Shown here piece after piece: positions 36,066 to 44,730 of a DNA stretch of 64,000 nt. Each line of letters starts with the position of its first letter. Position 1 is the stretch's first letter. Location: NCBI GenBank assembly GCA_014695295.1, contig JACJNY010000038.1:29997-93996 (forward strand), written 5' to 3'. The notes below the pieces were generated by a model. The model was not told where the DNA came from, did not search any database, and saw only the letters and a list, made by a program, of their open reading frames with translations. Origin of the DNA: Microcoleus sp. FACHB-61 (lineage in GTDB: Bacteria > Cyanobacteriota > Cyanobacteriia > Cyanobacteriales > Microcoleaceae). The position numbers and the translations under genes were made by a program.

Positions 36066-37541
36066 GTGGTACACATTCTGGTAATTGACGATAACCCAAC
36101 GGATCGGATGCTGGTCAAACGCGAGTTAGAGCGACAATTCTCGCAATTGCAAATAACGGAAATTTCCGAGGATAGATTATTTGCGCAAGCACTGAATCGA
36201 GGCGGATTCCATCTGGTAATTACCGACTACCAAATACGCTGGACGAACGGTTTAGATGTGCTTAAAACTATCAAAGCCAGTTATCCAGAATGCCCGATTG
36301 TAATGTTTACGAATACTGGCAACGAAGAAATTGCTGTAGAGGCGATGAAATCCGGATTGGATGACTACATTATCAAGTCGCCGAAGCACTACGTCCGCCT
36401 TTGCGTTGCGGTTCGCGGCGTACTCGATAGAGTTGCGGCCTGGGAACGAGTCGCCCGACTAGAAAATCAACTTAATTCTCTGCTAGAACGCTTAAATGTC
36501 GGAGTTTTTCGAGCGACTTCCGAGGGGAAGCTTTTGGAAAGCAATAAAGCTTTTTTGCACTTGTTTAATGCCAGCAATTTAGCAGATGTCCAAGGCATTT
36601 ATATGCAGCAATTGTTTTTCCAGCCGCTAGATGCAGGGGAGTCTCGGTCTCAAAATCTCGAAATTACATTTCCTTTGGCAGACGGTCGAGTAAAATGGAT
36701 TCGGTTTACTCAATATCTCTACAGCACACAAGGTGAAAGTACGATCGAGGGGTTGGTTGAAGATATTACCGAACTCAAGATGGCCGAACTTGCTTTGCGC
36801 GAATTTAATGAAACTTTGGAAGAGCGGGTGAGAGAACGTACTGCTGAGTTAGAAGAAGTTAATGCACAGCTCGAATCGTTTACCTATTCAGTTTCTCACG
36901 ACTTGCGCGCTCCTCTGCGGGGAATTTCGTTTTTTGCTCAACTGTTGCTCGAAGATAGAACCAGCGAGTTGGATGCTACCGCACAGGATTACTTGTATCG
37001 AATTCAGGGCGCTGCAAGTCTGATGAATACTTTAATCGAAAATTTGCTAGAGTACAGCCGCCTCAGCAAAGCTAACTTGCCGATAAAACCAGTCTCTCTT
37101 AATTTAATTGTGGCTCGAGCGATCGCGCAACTAGAGGCTGAGATTGCCCAAAAACAAGCTCGGATAACGGTTGTCGAACCGCTACCTGCGGTGTTGGCCC
37201 ATCCTCCTACGCTGCTGCAAGTCTTGGCTAACTTGCTCTCCAACGCTATTAAGTTCGTGCAGCCTGGGGTAGATCCGCAGGTGCGAGTTTATGCAGAAGC
37301 TGAGAAGGAATATATCTATCTTTGGGTAGAAGACAACGGCATTGGTATTGCAGAACAGTTTCATGATAGAATTTTTGGCTTGTTCGATCGCCTGCACGGT
37401 CAAGAAGTTTATCCAGGGACGGGAATAGGGCTGGCGATCGCTCGCAAAGGAGTCGATCGGATGGGCGGTGCGATCGGGCTGAAATCGACTCTGGGAACCG
37501 GTACCAGATTTTGGGTAAAATTGCGCAAGTGCGAGTGTTGA
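36066..37541 (+). CDS. Receiver-PAS histidine kinase
   Basis: 491 residues, cytoplasmic. An N-terminal receiver (about 1-120, Asp54 in LVITDYQIRWTNGLD), a PAS domain (about 143-255), a coiled linker, HisKA with His278 in SVSHDLRAPLRGI and HATPase_c with NLLSNAIKF, DNGIGI and PGTGIGLAIARK. It closely resembles the preceding kinase in the catalytic part but has a receiver in place of CHASE3. It may accept phosphate from another kinase and act as a relay. Start is GTG 36066, the first codon before the receiver's first strand; a TATAAT lies at 35979-35984 without a good -35 box. The receiver is related to that of the next kinase gene (shared VITDYQxxW). Confidence 0.93.
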   Translation: MVHILVIDDNPTDRMLVKRELERQFSQLQITEISEDRLFAQALNRGGFHLVITDYQIRWTNGLDVLKTIKASYPECPIVMFTNTGNEEIAVEAMKSGLDDYIIKSPKHYVRLCVAVRGVLDRVAAWERVARLENQLNSLLERLNVGVFRATSEGKLLESNKAFLHLFNASNLADVQGIYMQQLFFQPLDAGESRSQNLEITFPLADGRVKWIRFTQYLYSTQGESTIEGLVEDITELKMAELALREFNETLEERVRERTAELEEVNAQLESFTYSVSHDLRAPLRGISFFAQLLLEDRTSELDATAQDYLYRIQGAASLMNTLIENLLEYSRLSKANLPIKPVSLNLIVARAIAQLEAEIAQKQARITVVEPLPAVLAHPPTLLQVLANLLSNAIKFVQPGVDPQVRVYAEAEKEYIYLWVEDNGIGIAEQFHDRIFGLFDRLHGQEVYPGTGIGLAIARKGVDRMGGAIGLKSTLGTGTRFWVKLRKCEC

Positions 37542-37962
37542 AAAAGGAAGTTCGGCAACGCGCAGTGAATCGGGATTTAACAGATGAGGTTCCAGGGAAG
37601 AGGGTTTTAACAGCCATATTCTGCTGTAGCTGAAAGAATCAATCAACCCGCTTCCTCACACCACAACACAGAATCAACAAGTAGTATAGTAAGAGTTAAG
37701 TGATCTATTGCACTGTTCCTGCCAGAGCAAGCTTTGTGACCTGTTGTACAAAAAACTTAATTAATTTGCTTGTGAGGCACGCCCCTGAAATGCTGGTTGA
37801 GGATATTAGAAGCTGTACAATTTAATAAAATTAAAGCAAATACAATCAACTTATTTGCAAGTCTAATTAACCAGCTAAGTAAATATTCAAATTATAGAGA
37901 TTGCTTAATAACATATTCTTAGATTTAAGAATGTTTGCGCCCATACAAAAAGTAAAAGCCCA
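37542..37962. other. 421-bp gap between kinase genes
   Basis: No gene is seen. It opens with GGAAGTTCGGCAACG, also present at about 22049-22063, so a small dispersed repeat is likely. The second half (37800-37940) is AT-rich and probably carries the promoter of the hybrid kinase. Confidence 0.4.
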
Positions 37963-40881
37963 ATGCTGTCTATTCTGTTAATCGACGACAACCCGAACGA
38001 TCGCCTGATGATAGATCGAGAACTGAGGAAAACTTTTCCAGATTTAGAAATTAAGTCGGTTATTGATATCCAAACTCTCGAACAAATCCTGGTCGCCGGG
38101 GGTTTTGACCTAGTAATTACCGACTATCAACTGCACTGGAGCGACGGATTAACTATTCTCCACAAAATTCAAAGCCGCTACCCCAATTGTCCGGTAATTA
38201 TGTGTACTGACAGCGGCAGCGAAGAAGTCGCAGTCGAAGCTATGAAAGCGGGTTTGAGCGATTACGTATTCAAAGGGCGGCACTTCAAGCGGCTGGCGGG
38301 GGCAGTGGGCGAAAGCTTGAAAAAACAGCAGTTGCGCGAAAACTACGCGAAAACGTCGGCGCAGTTGGCAATTTCTGAGGAAAGGCTGAGGTTGGCGATC
38401 GAAGCCTCGAAAATGGGAACTTGGGATTGGAATTTATTAAATGGCGAGGTCGTTTGGTCGGAGGGACAGGAACTGTTATTCGGGTTGGAAAAAGGCAGTT
38501 TTGCGGGAACTTACGAAGCGTTTTTTGCCTGCATTCACCCGGATGACCAAGCCTCGATCGCGGGCACTGTTGCCTTTGCTTTAGAAAACAAAATAGAATA
38601 CAAGTACGAATTTAGAGTCCTTTGGCCCGATGGCAGCTTGCACTGGATCGCGGCTAGGGGCAAGTTTTTTGATGATGATACGGGTAAATCGGTACGGTCG
38701 AGCGGCCTGGTTTGGGATATTACGGAGCGCAAATTATCGGAAGCGAGGCTGCAAGAAAGCGAGGAAAATTTGCGCTTTGCCCTAGAAGCAGCTAACACGA
38801 TCGCTTTTACCTGGGATATGGCATCGGGGGAAGTCCGCCGTTCGTCCAATACCAAAACACAGATTGGTTTGGGCCCAGACAGCACCTCTGGTACTTTGGA
38901 GCAAAAAAAGAATGCGGTGCATCCAGAAGACCGTGAAAGGTTTTTGGCAGATTTGGATGCCGCACTCAGCGGCACGGGAGTTTACGAGTCGGAATACCGC
39001 CAACTGATCCCCGACGGCTCAGTGATTTGGTTTCACGACAAAGGGCGGGTGGTTTTTGACGCATCCGGCACACCCCTTCGGTTGTTCGGGGTGGCGATCG
39101 ACATTACGGATCGCAAACACTTAGAATACGACCGCGAGCGGGCGTTGGCGCGCGAGCAGTCGTATTTGCGCCGCCTGCAAAAGTTAACCTCGGCGTCAGT
39201 TGCCATCAACTCCACATTGTCGGTGGGAGAAATACTTCAGTTAGCTGCAGATAGCGCCCGCCAAATTCTCGAAGTCCACCAGGTAGCGGTTAACCTCAAC
39301 CCTTCCACCAACTGGGATGCGGGAATTAGCAAGTTTTCCATGTCAGAAAAATACGCCGCGTGGCAAGATTACTGCCAAGAGCCAGACGGTACGGGCATTT
39401 ACCAGGAAGTTTGCCAGCAGCAACAGGCGATGCGCATGACTCAAAGCGAGTTAGAGGCTCACCCGGCCTGGCGGGGATTCGGCAAGGCTGCGGGCAAGCA
39501 CCCGCCGATGCGGGGCTGGCTGGCGGTACCGCTGAGGACTCGGGACGGCAGAAATCTGGGATTGATTCAGTTGTCGGACAAGTACGAGGGGGAGTTCGCC
39601 GAAGATGACGAAACTATTTTAATGCAGTTGGCTCAGGCGGTGTCCGGGGCGATCGATAATGCCCGGCTTTACGAGGAATCTCAGCAGGCAAATCGGATGA
39701 AAGATGAATTTTTGGCAACTCTTTCTCACGAGCTGCGATCGCCCTTAAACGCGATTTTGGGCTGGGCGCAACTGCTGCGGCAGCGCAGTTTCAGTCCGGC
39801 TGCTACTGGGCGGGCTTTGGAAACGATCGAGCGAAATGCTAAATTGCAAACTCAATTGATTGATGATTTGCTGGATATTTCGAGAATTATTCGCGGCAAG
39901 TTGACTTTGAATCCTTGTGCGGTAAATATGATTTCTCTGGTGGAAGGAGCGGTGAATACGGTGCGGTTGGCTGCGGATGCTAAGTCGATCGATTTGCGGT
40001 TTGCAATTGTAGATTTGGGCTTGGAGACTGCTGAATTTTCCGAACCCGGGGAGGTTTCTGGCAATCCTAAATCTCAGTTAAATCCGAAATTTTGGGTATC
40101 AGGAGACCCCGGCCGCTTGCAGCAAGTGATTTGGAATTTGCTGACGAATGCGATTAAGTTTACGCCGCGCGCGGGGCGAGTTGAAATCCGGCTGAAGCGA
40201 GTTGATTCGGAGGTTGAGCTGGCTGTTACCGACACCGGAATTGGGGTGGCGGCGAATTTTTTGCCTTACGTGTTTGAGTCTTTCCGGCAAGCGGATGCTA
40301 CGATTACTCGCAATTATAGCGGTTTGGGGCTGGGCCTGGCGATCGTCCGGCAGTTGGTGGAACTCCACGGGGGCACGGTTTGGGCCCAGAGTCCGGGACT
40401 GAATATGGGATCGACTTTTACTTTCCGTCTCCCTGCGATGCAGGTAAATTCGATCGCGGCCGAGGAAGTGCAGGTTTTGGCTAGCACTGGTAATTTACTG
40501 GGAGTTAAGGTTTTGCTGGTTGATGACGAGGTTGATTCGCGGGAATTTATGAGGTTTGTCTTGGCAGATTCCGGGGCCATTGTCCGGGCTGCATCGTCTG
40601 CTGCTGAGGCTTTTGAGGTGGCCCAGCATTTTGAACCGGATGTTTTGGTCAGCGATATCGGAATGCCGGAGGAAGATGGCTATTCGCTGGTACGAAGGCT
40701 GCGCTCTTTGAACACCCAGGGAGGGAACTTTTGGGCGATAGCTCTGACGGCTTATGCTAGGGATGAAGACCGCGATCGTGCTTTTGGTGCGGGTTTCGAT
40801 CGGCATCTCTCTAAACCTGTGCCACCCGAGGTTTTGGTAGAGACTATAGTCAAGTTGAGGCAGCAAGCCCTAACAACTTAA
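37963..40881 (+). CDS. Hybrid histidine kinase REC-PAS-PAS-GAF-HisKA-HATPase-REC
   Basis: 972 residues, no membrane segment. Order: receiver (about 1-120, Asp54), PAS (about 140-262), PAS (about 267-392), GAF (about 408-575), HisKA with His589 in ATLSHELRSPLNAIL, HATPase_c (NLLTNAIKF, DTGIGV, GLGLGLAIVRQ) and a second receiver (about 848-968, acceptor Asp in DVLVSDIGMPEEDG). The GAF domain lacks the Cys needed for bilin attachment in cyanobacteriochromes in the parts I can align, so a pigment is not supported. A repeat-like segment (about 40005-40098, around NPKSQLNPK) interrupts the region before the N box. It follows the two other kinases on the same strand but with its own long upstream gap. 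Confidence 0.93.
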   Translation: MLSILLIDDNPNDRLMIDRELRKTFPDLEIKSVIDIQTLEQILVAGGFDLVITDYQLHWSDGLTILHKIQSRYPNCPVIMCTDSGSEEVAVEAMKAGLSDYVFKGRHFKRLAGAVGESLKKQQLRENYAKTSAQLAISEERLRLAIEASKMGTWDWNLLNGEVVWSEGQELLFGLEKGSFAGTYEAFFACIHPDDQASIAGTVAFALENKIEYKYEFRVLWPDGSLHWIAARGKFFDDDTGKSVRSSGLVWDITERKLSEARLQESEENLRFALEAANTIAFTWDMASGEVRRSSNTKTQIGLGPDSTSGTLEQKKNAVHPEDRERFLADLDAALSGTGVYESEYRQLIPDGSVIWFHDKGRVVFDASGTPLRLFGVAIDITDRKHLEYDRERALAREQSYLRRLQKLTSASVAINSTLSVGEILQLAADSARQILEVHQVAVNLNPSTNWDAGISKFSMSEKYAAWQDYCQEPDGTGIYQEVCQQQQAMRMTQSELEAHPAWRGFGKAAGKHPPMRGWLAVPLRTRDGRNLGLIQLSDKYEGEFAEDDETILMQLAQAVSGAIDNARLYEESQQANRMKDEFLATLSHELRSPLNAILGWAQLLRQRSFSPAATGRALETIERNAKLQTQLIDDLLDISRIIRGKLTLNPCAVNMISLVEGAVNTVRLAADAKSIDLRFAIVDLGLETAEFSEPGEVSGNPKSQLNPKFWVSGDPGRLQQVIWNLLTNAIKFTPRAGRVEIRLKRVDSEVELAVTDTGIGVAANFLPYVFESFRQADATITRNYSGLGLGLAIVRQLVELHGGTVWAQSPGLNMGSTFTFRLPAMQVNSIAAEEVQVLASTGNLLGVKVLLVDDEVDSREFMRFVLADSGAIVRAASSAAEAFEVAQHFEPDVLVSDIGMPEEDGYSLVRRLRSLNTQGGNFWAIALTAYARDEDRDRAFGAGFDRHLSKPVPPEVLVETIVKLRQQALTT

Positions 40882-41019
40882 AAAACTCAATTAATAATTG
40901 GTAATTTGTAATTGGGAATTTGTAATTGTGCCCCGCTTTGAAACTGGTTTCTCGATTATGTGTAACACTTTATTAGTTTGGGTTAATATGCTAAGATATG
41001 CAAAAACCACGGTAATTAA

Positions 41020-41520
41020 GTGGACAAACTTCAGACAGACATAGAGGCAATTTACTCTCAGATTGAGGAATTGCGCCGGGAACGCCAGCAGCTTAGCAAT
41101 GTCGCGATCGTCCCCGCCGGGGATTCGCCCAAAGCCATCGCCGATGCTTACCGCCGTCACGCGAGGGAAACAGCACAAGTGTCGGCAGAAGTCAAGGGGA
41201 TTGATGATGCGATCGCGGCTCTGTCTGCTCAACTTAGTCAGAAACAGCAGCAGTCGGTAAACTTGCAAAAAAGAAGCAGTCCGATGGAGCAGCAAGTTGA
41301 AGAAGGAAGAGCGCTCGCTCACGGACACGCGGAACGGATTAATGAACTGGCGGCGGAACTGGCGGCGGAAGTGAAGGGACTCAAAGCCATCGCCGACCAA
41401 ATTAGTCCAAGTTACTGGCAGGTTTATTACAAGCCTTTTATTACTGGTTTTAGTAGTATTTCTGTTCCCTACGTGCGATCGGACGGGGATGTTTGGACTA
41501 TTGTCAATCGAGTAGTTTAG
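41020..41520 (+). CDS. Hypothetical coiled-coil protein
   Basis: 166 residues from GTG 41020. Residues about 1-135 are charged and strongly helical with heptad spacing (IEAIYSQIEELRRERQQL, AEVKGIDDAIAALSAQLSQKQQQ, INELAAELAAEVKGLKAIAD), so a coiled coil is likely. The last 30 residues (PSYWQVYYKPFITGFSSISVPYVRSDGDVWTIVNRVV) are aromatic and beta-like. I do not recognise the family. Lying between kinase and receiver genes, it might be a structural partner, but this is only context. Confidence 0.6.
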   Translation: MDKLQTDIEAIYSQIEELRRERQQLSNVAIVPAGDSPKAIADAYRRHARETAQVSAEVKGIDDAIAALSAQLSQKQQQSVNLQKRSSPMEQQVEEGRALAHGHAERINELAAELAAEVKGLKAIADQISPSYWQVYYKPFITGFSSISVPYVRSDGDVWTIVNRVV

Positions 41521-41586
41521 AGAGGCTGCGGGAACAGAAATAAGAAGCACTCAAGACAATTTTTTTCCTGTCCCTATTCCTCTACC

Positions 41587-41952
41587 TCAACCCCGCAGCA
41601 GTTGCTTAATTGTGCCGACCAATTCTTGAGGGTGAAATGGCTTGGCGATGTAAGCGTCCGCTCCTTGTTTCATTCCCCAGTAGCGATCGAACTCTTCGCT
41701 TTTGCTCGAACACATTACCACCGGCAAATTTTGAGTTTTAGGGTCGCTTTTGAGCCGGCGACAGACTTCGTAGCCGTTCATCCGGGGCATCACGATATCC
41801 AGAACGACTAAATCCGGGCGGTTAGCCTTGATTTGCTCTAGAGCTTCTACGCCATCACTCGCTACCGTGACGTTGAGTCCTCTACCTTTGAGCAAGTCGG
41901 CGATCATCTCCCGCAGAGTGACGCTATCATCAACAACCATAACTGTACTCAT
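41587..41952 (-). CDS. PixH/PilH-like single-domain response regulator
   Basis: 122 residues from ATG 41952; the frame is open 60 codons further but that part has an odd repeated KVNVNVNVS stretch from an AACGTTTAC repeat. Receiver landmarks: VVDDS, phospho-acceptor Asp52 in LVVLDIVMPRMNGYEV, VVMCSSKSEEFDRYWGMKQGADAYIAKPF. The last block is typical of CheY-like regulators of type IV pilus/phototaxis systems (PixH, PilH, TaxP). No CheA or pilus gene is near. It could link the signalling island to motility or to the adjoining polysaccharide locus, but this is inference. Confidence 0.9.
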   Translation of the reverse strand: MSTVMVVDDSVTLREMIADLLKGRGLNVTVASDGVEALEQIKANRPDLVVLDIVMPRMNGYEVCRRLKSDPKTQNLPVVMCSSKSEEFDRYWGMKQGADAYIAKPFHPQELVGTIKQLLRG

Positions 41953-42261
41953 AGAATAATCCCTACCAAGTTTCTGGGTTGAAACGTTTACATTAACGTT
42001 TACCTTCAAAGGTGTCTTTTCCTGATTGAGATTGCGCTCTGCTAAATGTAGTTTACCCACTTTTGCTGATTTCTCAATCATTTTCTGAGTAATTATCCCA
42101 AAATTCAAGATCCGCGCAATCTCGGTTGACACACGAGGCTCTGTCCGTTAGTCTATCATTTTCTTTATCAAATGGTACTTTTCTCAAAAAATGAGCGTGT
42201 AACTTGGTTGTGCGTTTCCGGTTGATGCAGGCGGCCCTGCGCCACCTGCATCAAAATTTGT

Positions 42262-44703
42262 CTAATTATGATTTTTCGTACCTAAAGCCGATAGTTTTTG
42301 GTCGTAGAGGGTCTCTAAAACAACCGGGCGCTGCCGGTAATGACCAGAGTTTTTGCAGCCATTAGCAACGATTCCCAAGACGGAAGCTCCAGAAATTTTT
42401 AATTCTTCTAAAACTTTGCGAACTTGCGATCGGTCTGTTTGCCCAATTTGGACAACCATAATCGTAGCGTCTGTGTGAGCTGCGATCAAGTGGGTGTCTG
42501 CCAAGCCTGCTAGTGGCGGGGAGTCATAAATCACTAAGTCAAAAAATGCTTGAAATTGCTCCATCAGATAGTGCATTTTTTTGGAAGAAAGAAGCTTGAT
42601 CGGATCGGGGGGAATTTGACCGGCGGTGAGTACGAACAAATTGTCTTGGTTTGGCGCTCGCTGAATCGCGTCGTTGAGGCTGAGGTCTGTGGAGATGGCA
42701 TCGCCCAGGCCGCGCACGTTTGGCAGTCCTAACTTAGCGTGGAGTTGCGGGCAGCGCAAATCTGCATCTACTAACAATACTCGCTGTCCGACTGCTGCTG
42801 CTGTGGCGGCCAGGTACAAAGCTACGGTAGATTTGCCGTCTCCGGCTACGGCAGACCCAACTAAGAGCGATCGAATCGCCCTGCCTGCACTGAGCAAGTG
42901 AATGTTGGTGTAGAGCGATCGAAATGCTTCTAAAAATTGATAGTCCAAGTCGCTCAAAATACTTGGCCCCGCGAGCATCGCAGCAGTAGGTCTAGCTTCG
43001 GCTGGTTCGACTACTTCCACTTTCGAGTTCGATCGAGCCGATGTTAGTTTCCTCTGTCTGGCTGGCGGTCGGCGCTTGACTTTTTTGGTAAACGGAATCA
43101 CCCCTAGTATCGGCAATCTTGTGGCTATTCTCAGTGATTCTGGAGTGTGGAAAACAGTATTTAGCATCTCTACGAGCAAGCCGACTGCTATGCCCAGCAG
43201 AGCGCTTAAAATTACTGCCAGCGCTAACTGTTTTTTGGTTTGTTTGACGGTAGCTTGTACATACTGGCCGAATTTGTCTAGCGGAATTTCCGGAGGATTG
43301 ATCAGCACCCAGGGTACTTGCTGCTGAGCCGCATCGATCCGCAAGGCTTCTCGTTTTGCCAAGAAGTCCGAGAAACTCTTAGTAACTACTTGCAGTTCCC
43401 GCTGTAAATTGTCGTATTGTCGGGTTGTCACTGAAAAGTTTCTAATTTTTTGGTTGAGAGCATTTTGCAAAGCCGTCATTTCGCGATCGCGCGCTTCAAT
43501 TTCTTTGATTTGGGTGTCTAAAGTTCCCATCACCACTTCTTTTGCTTGTTGAGTGGCGGTTAACATCAGCTCTTCCCGACTTTTTCGCAGCGCTAAAACT
43601 GGCAAACTGTCTTCTCTGTACTGAGCTAATTTCATTGACAATTCCGAGTCTATTTTCTGAATTTGACCTAAGATTCCGGCGTAAGCATCTCCTTGGGTCA
43701 TCAGCAGCCCCTGGGGATTATTTTCGTTGAGTAATTTTTCATAGCTTTGGTAGAGGTTGCGCATTCCTTTTAGCTGTACTCGGATTTCTACTTGCTTGCC
43801 CCGAATGCTTTGAACTTGTTCTGACAGAGATTTTCCCTCTAGCTGGGGGTCAAACAAGTTGCTCTGCTGCCGCAGTCTTTGGACTTGCAGTTGCAGAACT
43901 TCCACTCTTTCTCGGAGCTTGGGCATCTCCTTATCTATAAAAGTAATGCCTTGATTAATGCCCATCAGCCGTTGCTGCAAGCTGTACTCTAGATAAGCTT
44001 TAGAAACTTTATCCAATACGCTGTAAATTTTTTTGGGGTTGGAATCTTTGTAGCGAATTTGTAAAATTTTTGTGCCTTGTTGTTTGCCATCTTTCGTGTA
44101 AGTGACGCGGCTGATCGACATTTTTGACATCAGTTCGCTATAGTTCATCTTGGGATACCCAGCTCGCAATTCCTTAATCACTGGCTCCATCATTTTGGGA
44201 CTGCGCAAAATCCTAATCTGGGTTTCGTAGTCTACTAAGCTAATTCCTTCTATATTAATTCTTGCTAAGTCGGCAGCTTGGGTGTTGTTTAATTGTTTGG
44301 ATTGCAAACCTTCAACTGTGGCTGGTTCTACTAACAGGGAAAAGGAGCCTTCATAGTCGATCTTTATGCTTTTAGAAGTGGTGACGATCGCTGTTCCTGC
44401 GAGGGCACTCAAAGCAATAGTCGCTGCAGCCATGACCAGGAAGCGACGGCGCAGGACGCCAAAAAGCCAGGACAAGTCTAGCTTTTCTTCTTCTGTCTCC
44501 TCGACGAAGTTATCTCTGTAGTTCTGAGCCGAGAAGTCCGGCAGTTTGCCATTGGATTTGGGTGTGAAGGGTTGGTAATCTTGTCTGTTATCCATATTCA
44601 GCCTGGGTATTTTTGAGGTTGATATTTTTGAGGTTGATATTTTTGAAGCTGCCGCGTCGCTACTGGGGAATCTTATTGTTTCGTTTATTCTAGCCTTTGC
44701 CAA
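42262..44703 (-). CDS. Wzc-like polysaccharide co-polymerase with BY-kinase domain
   Basis: 813 residues from TTG 44703, supported by GAGGTGG about ten bases upstream; ATG 44595 would remove 36 residues containing a tripled SKIST repeat. A Wzz domain with two membrane helices (about 85-110 and 490-510) brackets a long periplasmic coiled coil. The C-terminal cytoplasmic part is a bacterial tyrosine kinase: Walker A GSAVAGDGKSTVALY, A' VLLVDADLRCPQ, and Walker B VIYDSPPLAG. The tail holds only a few Tyr (HYRQRP, ETLYDQ) rather than a large cluster. It controls chain length and export together with the Wza-like protein encoded upstream, 27 bp away. The kinase modifies itself in the family. Confidence 0.94.
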   Translation of the reverse strand: MAKARINETIRFPSSDAAASKISTSKISTSKIPRLNMDNRQDYQPFTPKSNGKLPDFSAQNYRDNFVEETEEEKLDLSWLFGVLRRRFLVMAAATIALSALAGTAIVTTSKSIKIDYEGSFSLLVEPATVEGLQSKQLNNTQAADLARINIEGISLVDYETQIRILRSPKMMEPVIKELRAGYPKMNYSELMSKMSISRVTYTKDGKQQGTKILQIRYKDSNPKKIYSVLDKVSKAYLEYSLQQRLMGINQGITFIDKEMPKLRERVEVLQLQVQRLRQQSNLFDPQLEGKSLSEQVQSIRGKQVEIRVQLKGMRNLYQSYEKLLNENNPQGLLMTQGDAYAGILGQIQKIDSELSMKLAQYREDSLPVLALRKSREELMLTATQQAKEVVMGTLDTQIKEIEARDREMTALQNALNQKIRNFSVTTRQYDNLQRELQVVTKSFSDFLAKREALRIDAAQQQVPWVLINPPEIPLDKFGQYVQATVKQTKKQLALAVILSALLGIAVGLLVEMLNTVFHTPESLRIATRLPILGVIPFTKKVKRRPPARQRKLTSARSNSKVEVVEPAEARPTAAMLAGPSILSDLDYQFLEAFRSLYTNIHLLSAGRAIRSLLVGSAVAGDGKSTVALYLAATAAAVGQRVLLVDADLRCPQLHAKLGLPNVRGLGDAISTDLSLNDAIQRAPNQDNLFVLTAGQIPPDPIKLLSSKKMHYLMEQFQAFFDLVIYDSPPLAGLADTHLIAAHTDATIMVVQIGQTDRSQVRKVLEELKISGASVLGIVANGCKNSGHYRQRPVVLETLYDQKLSALGTKNHN

Positions 44704-44730
44704 GAATTATCCACCTCACCAGCCACGTTC

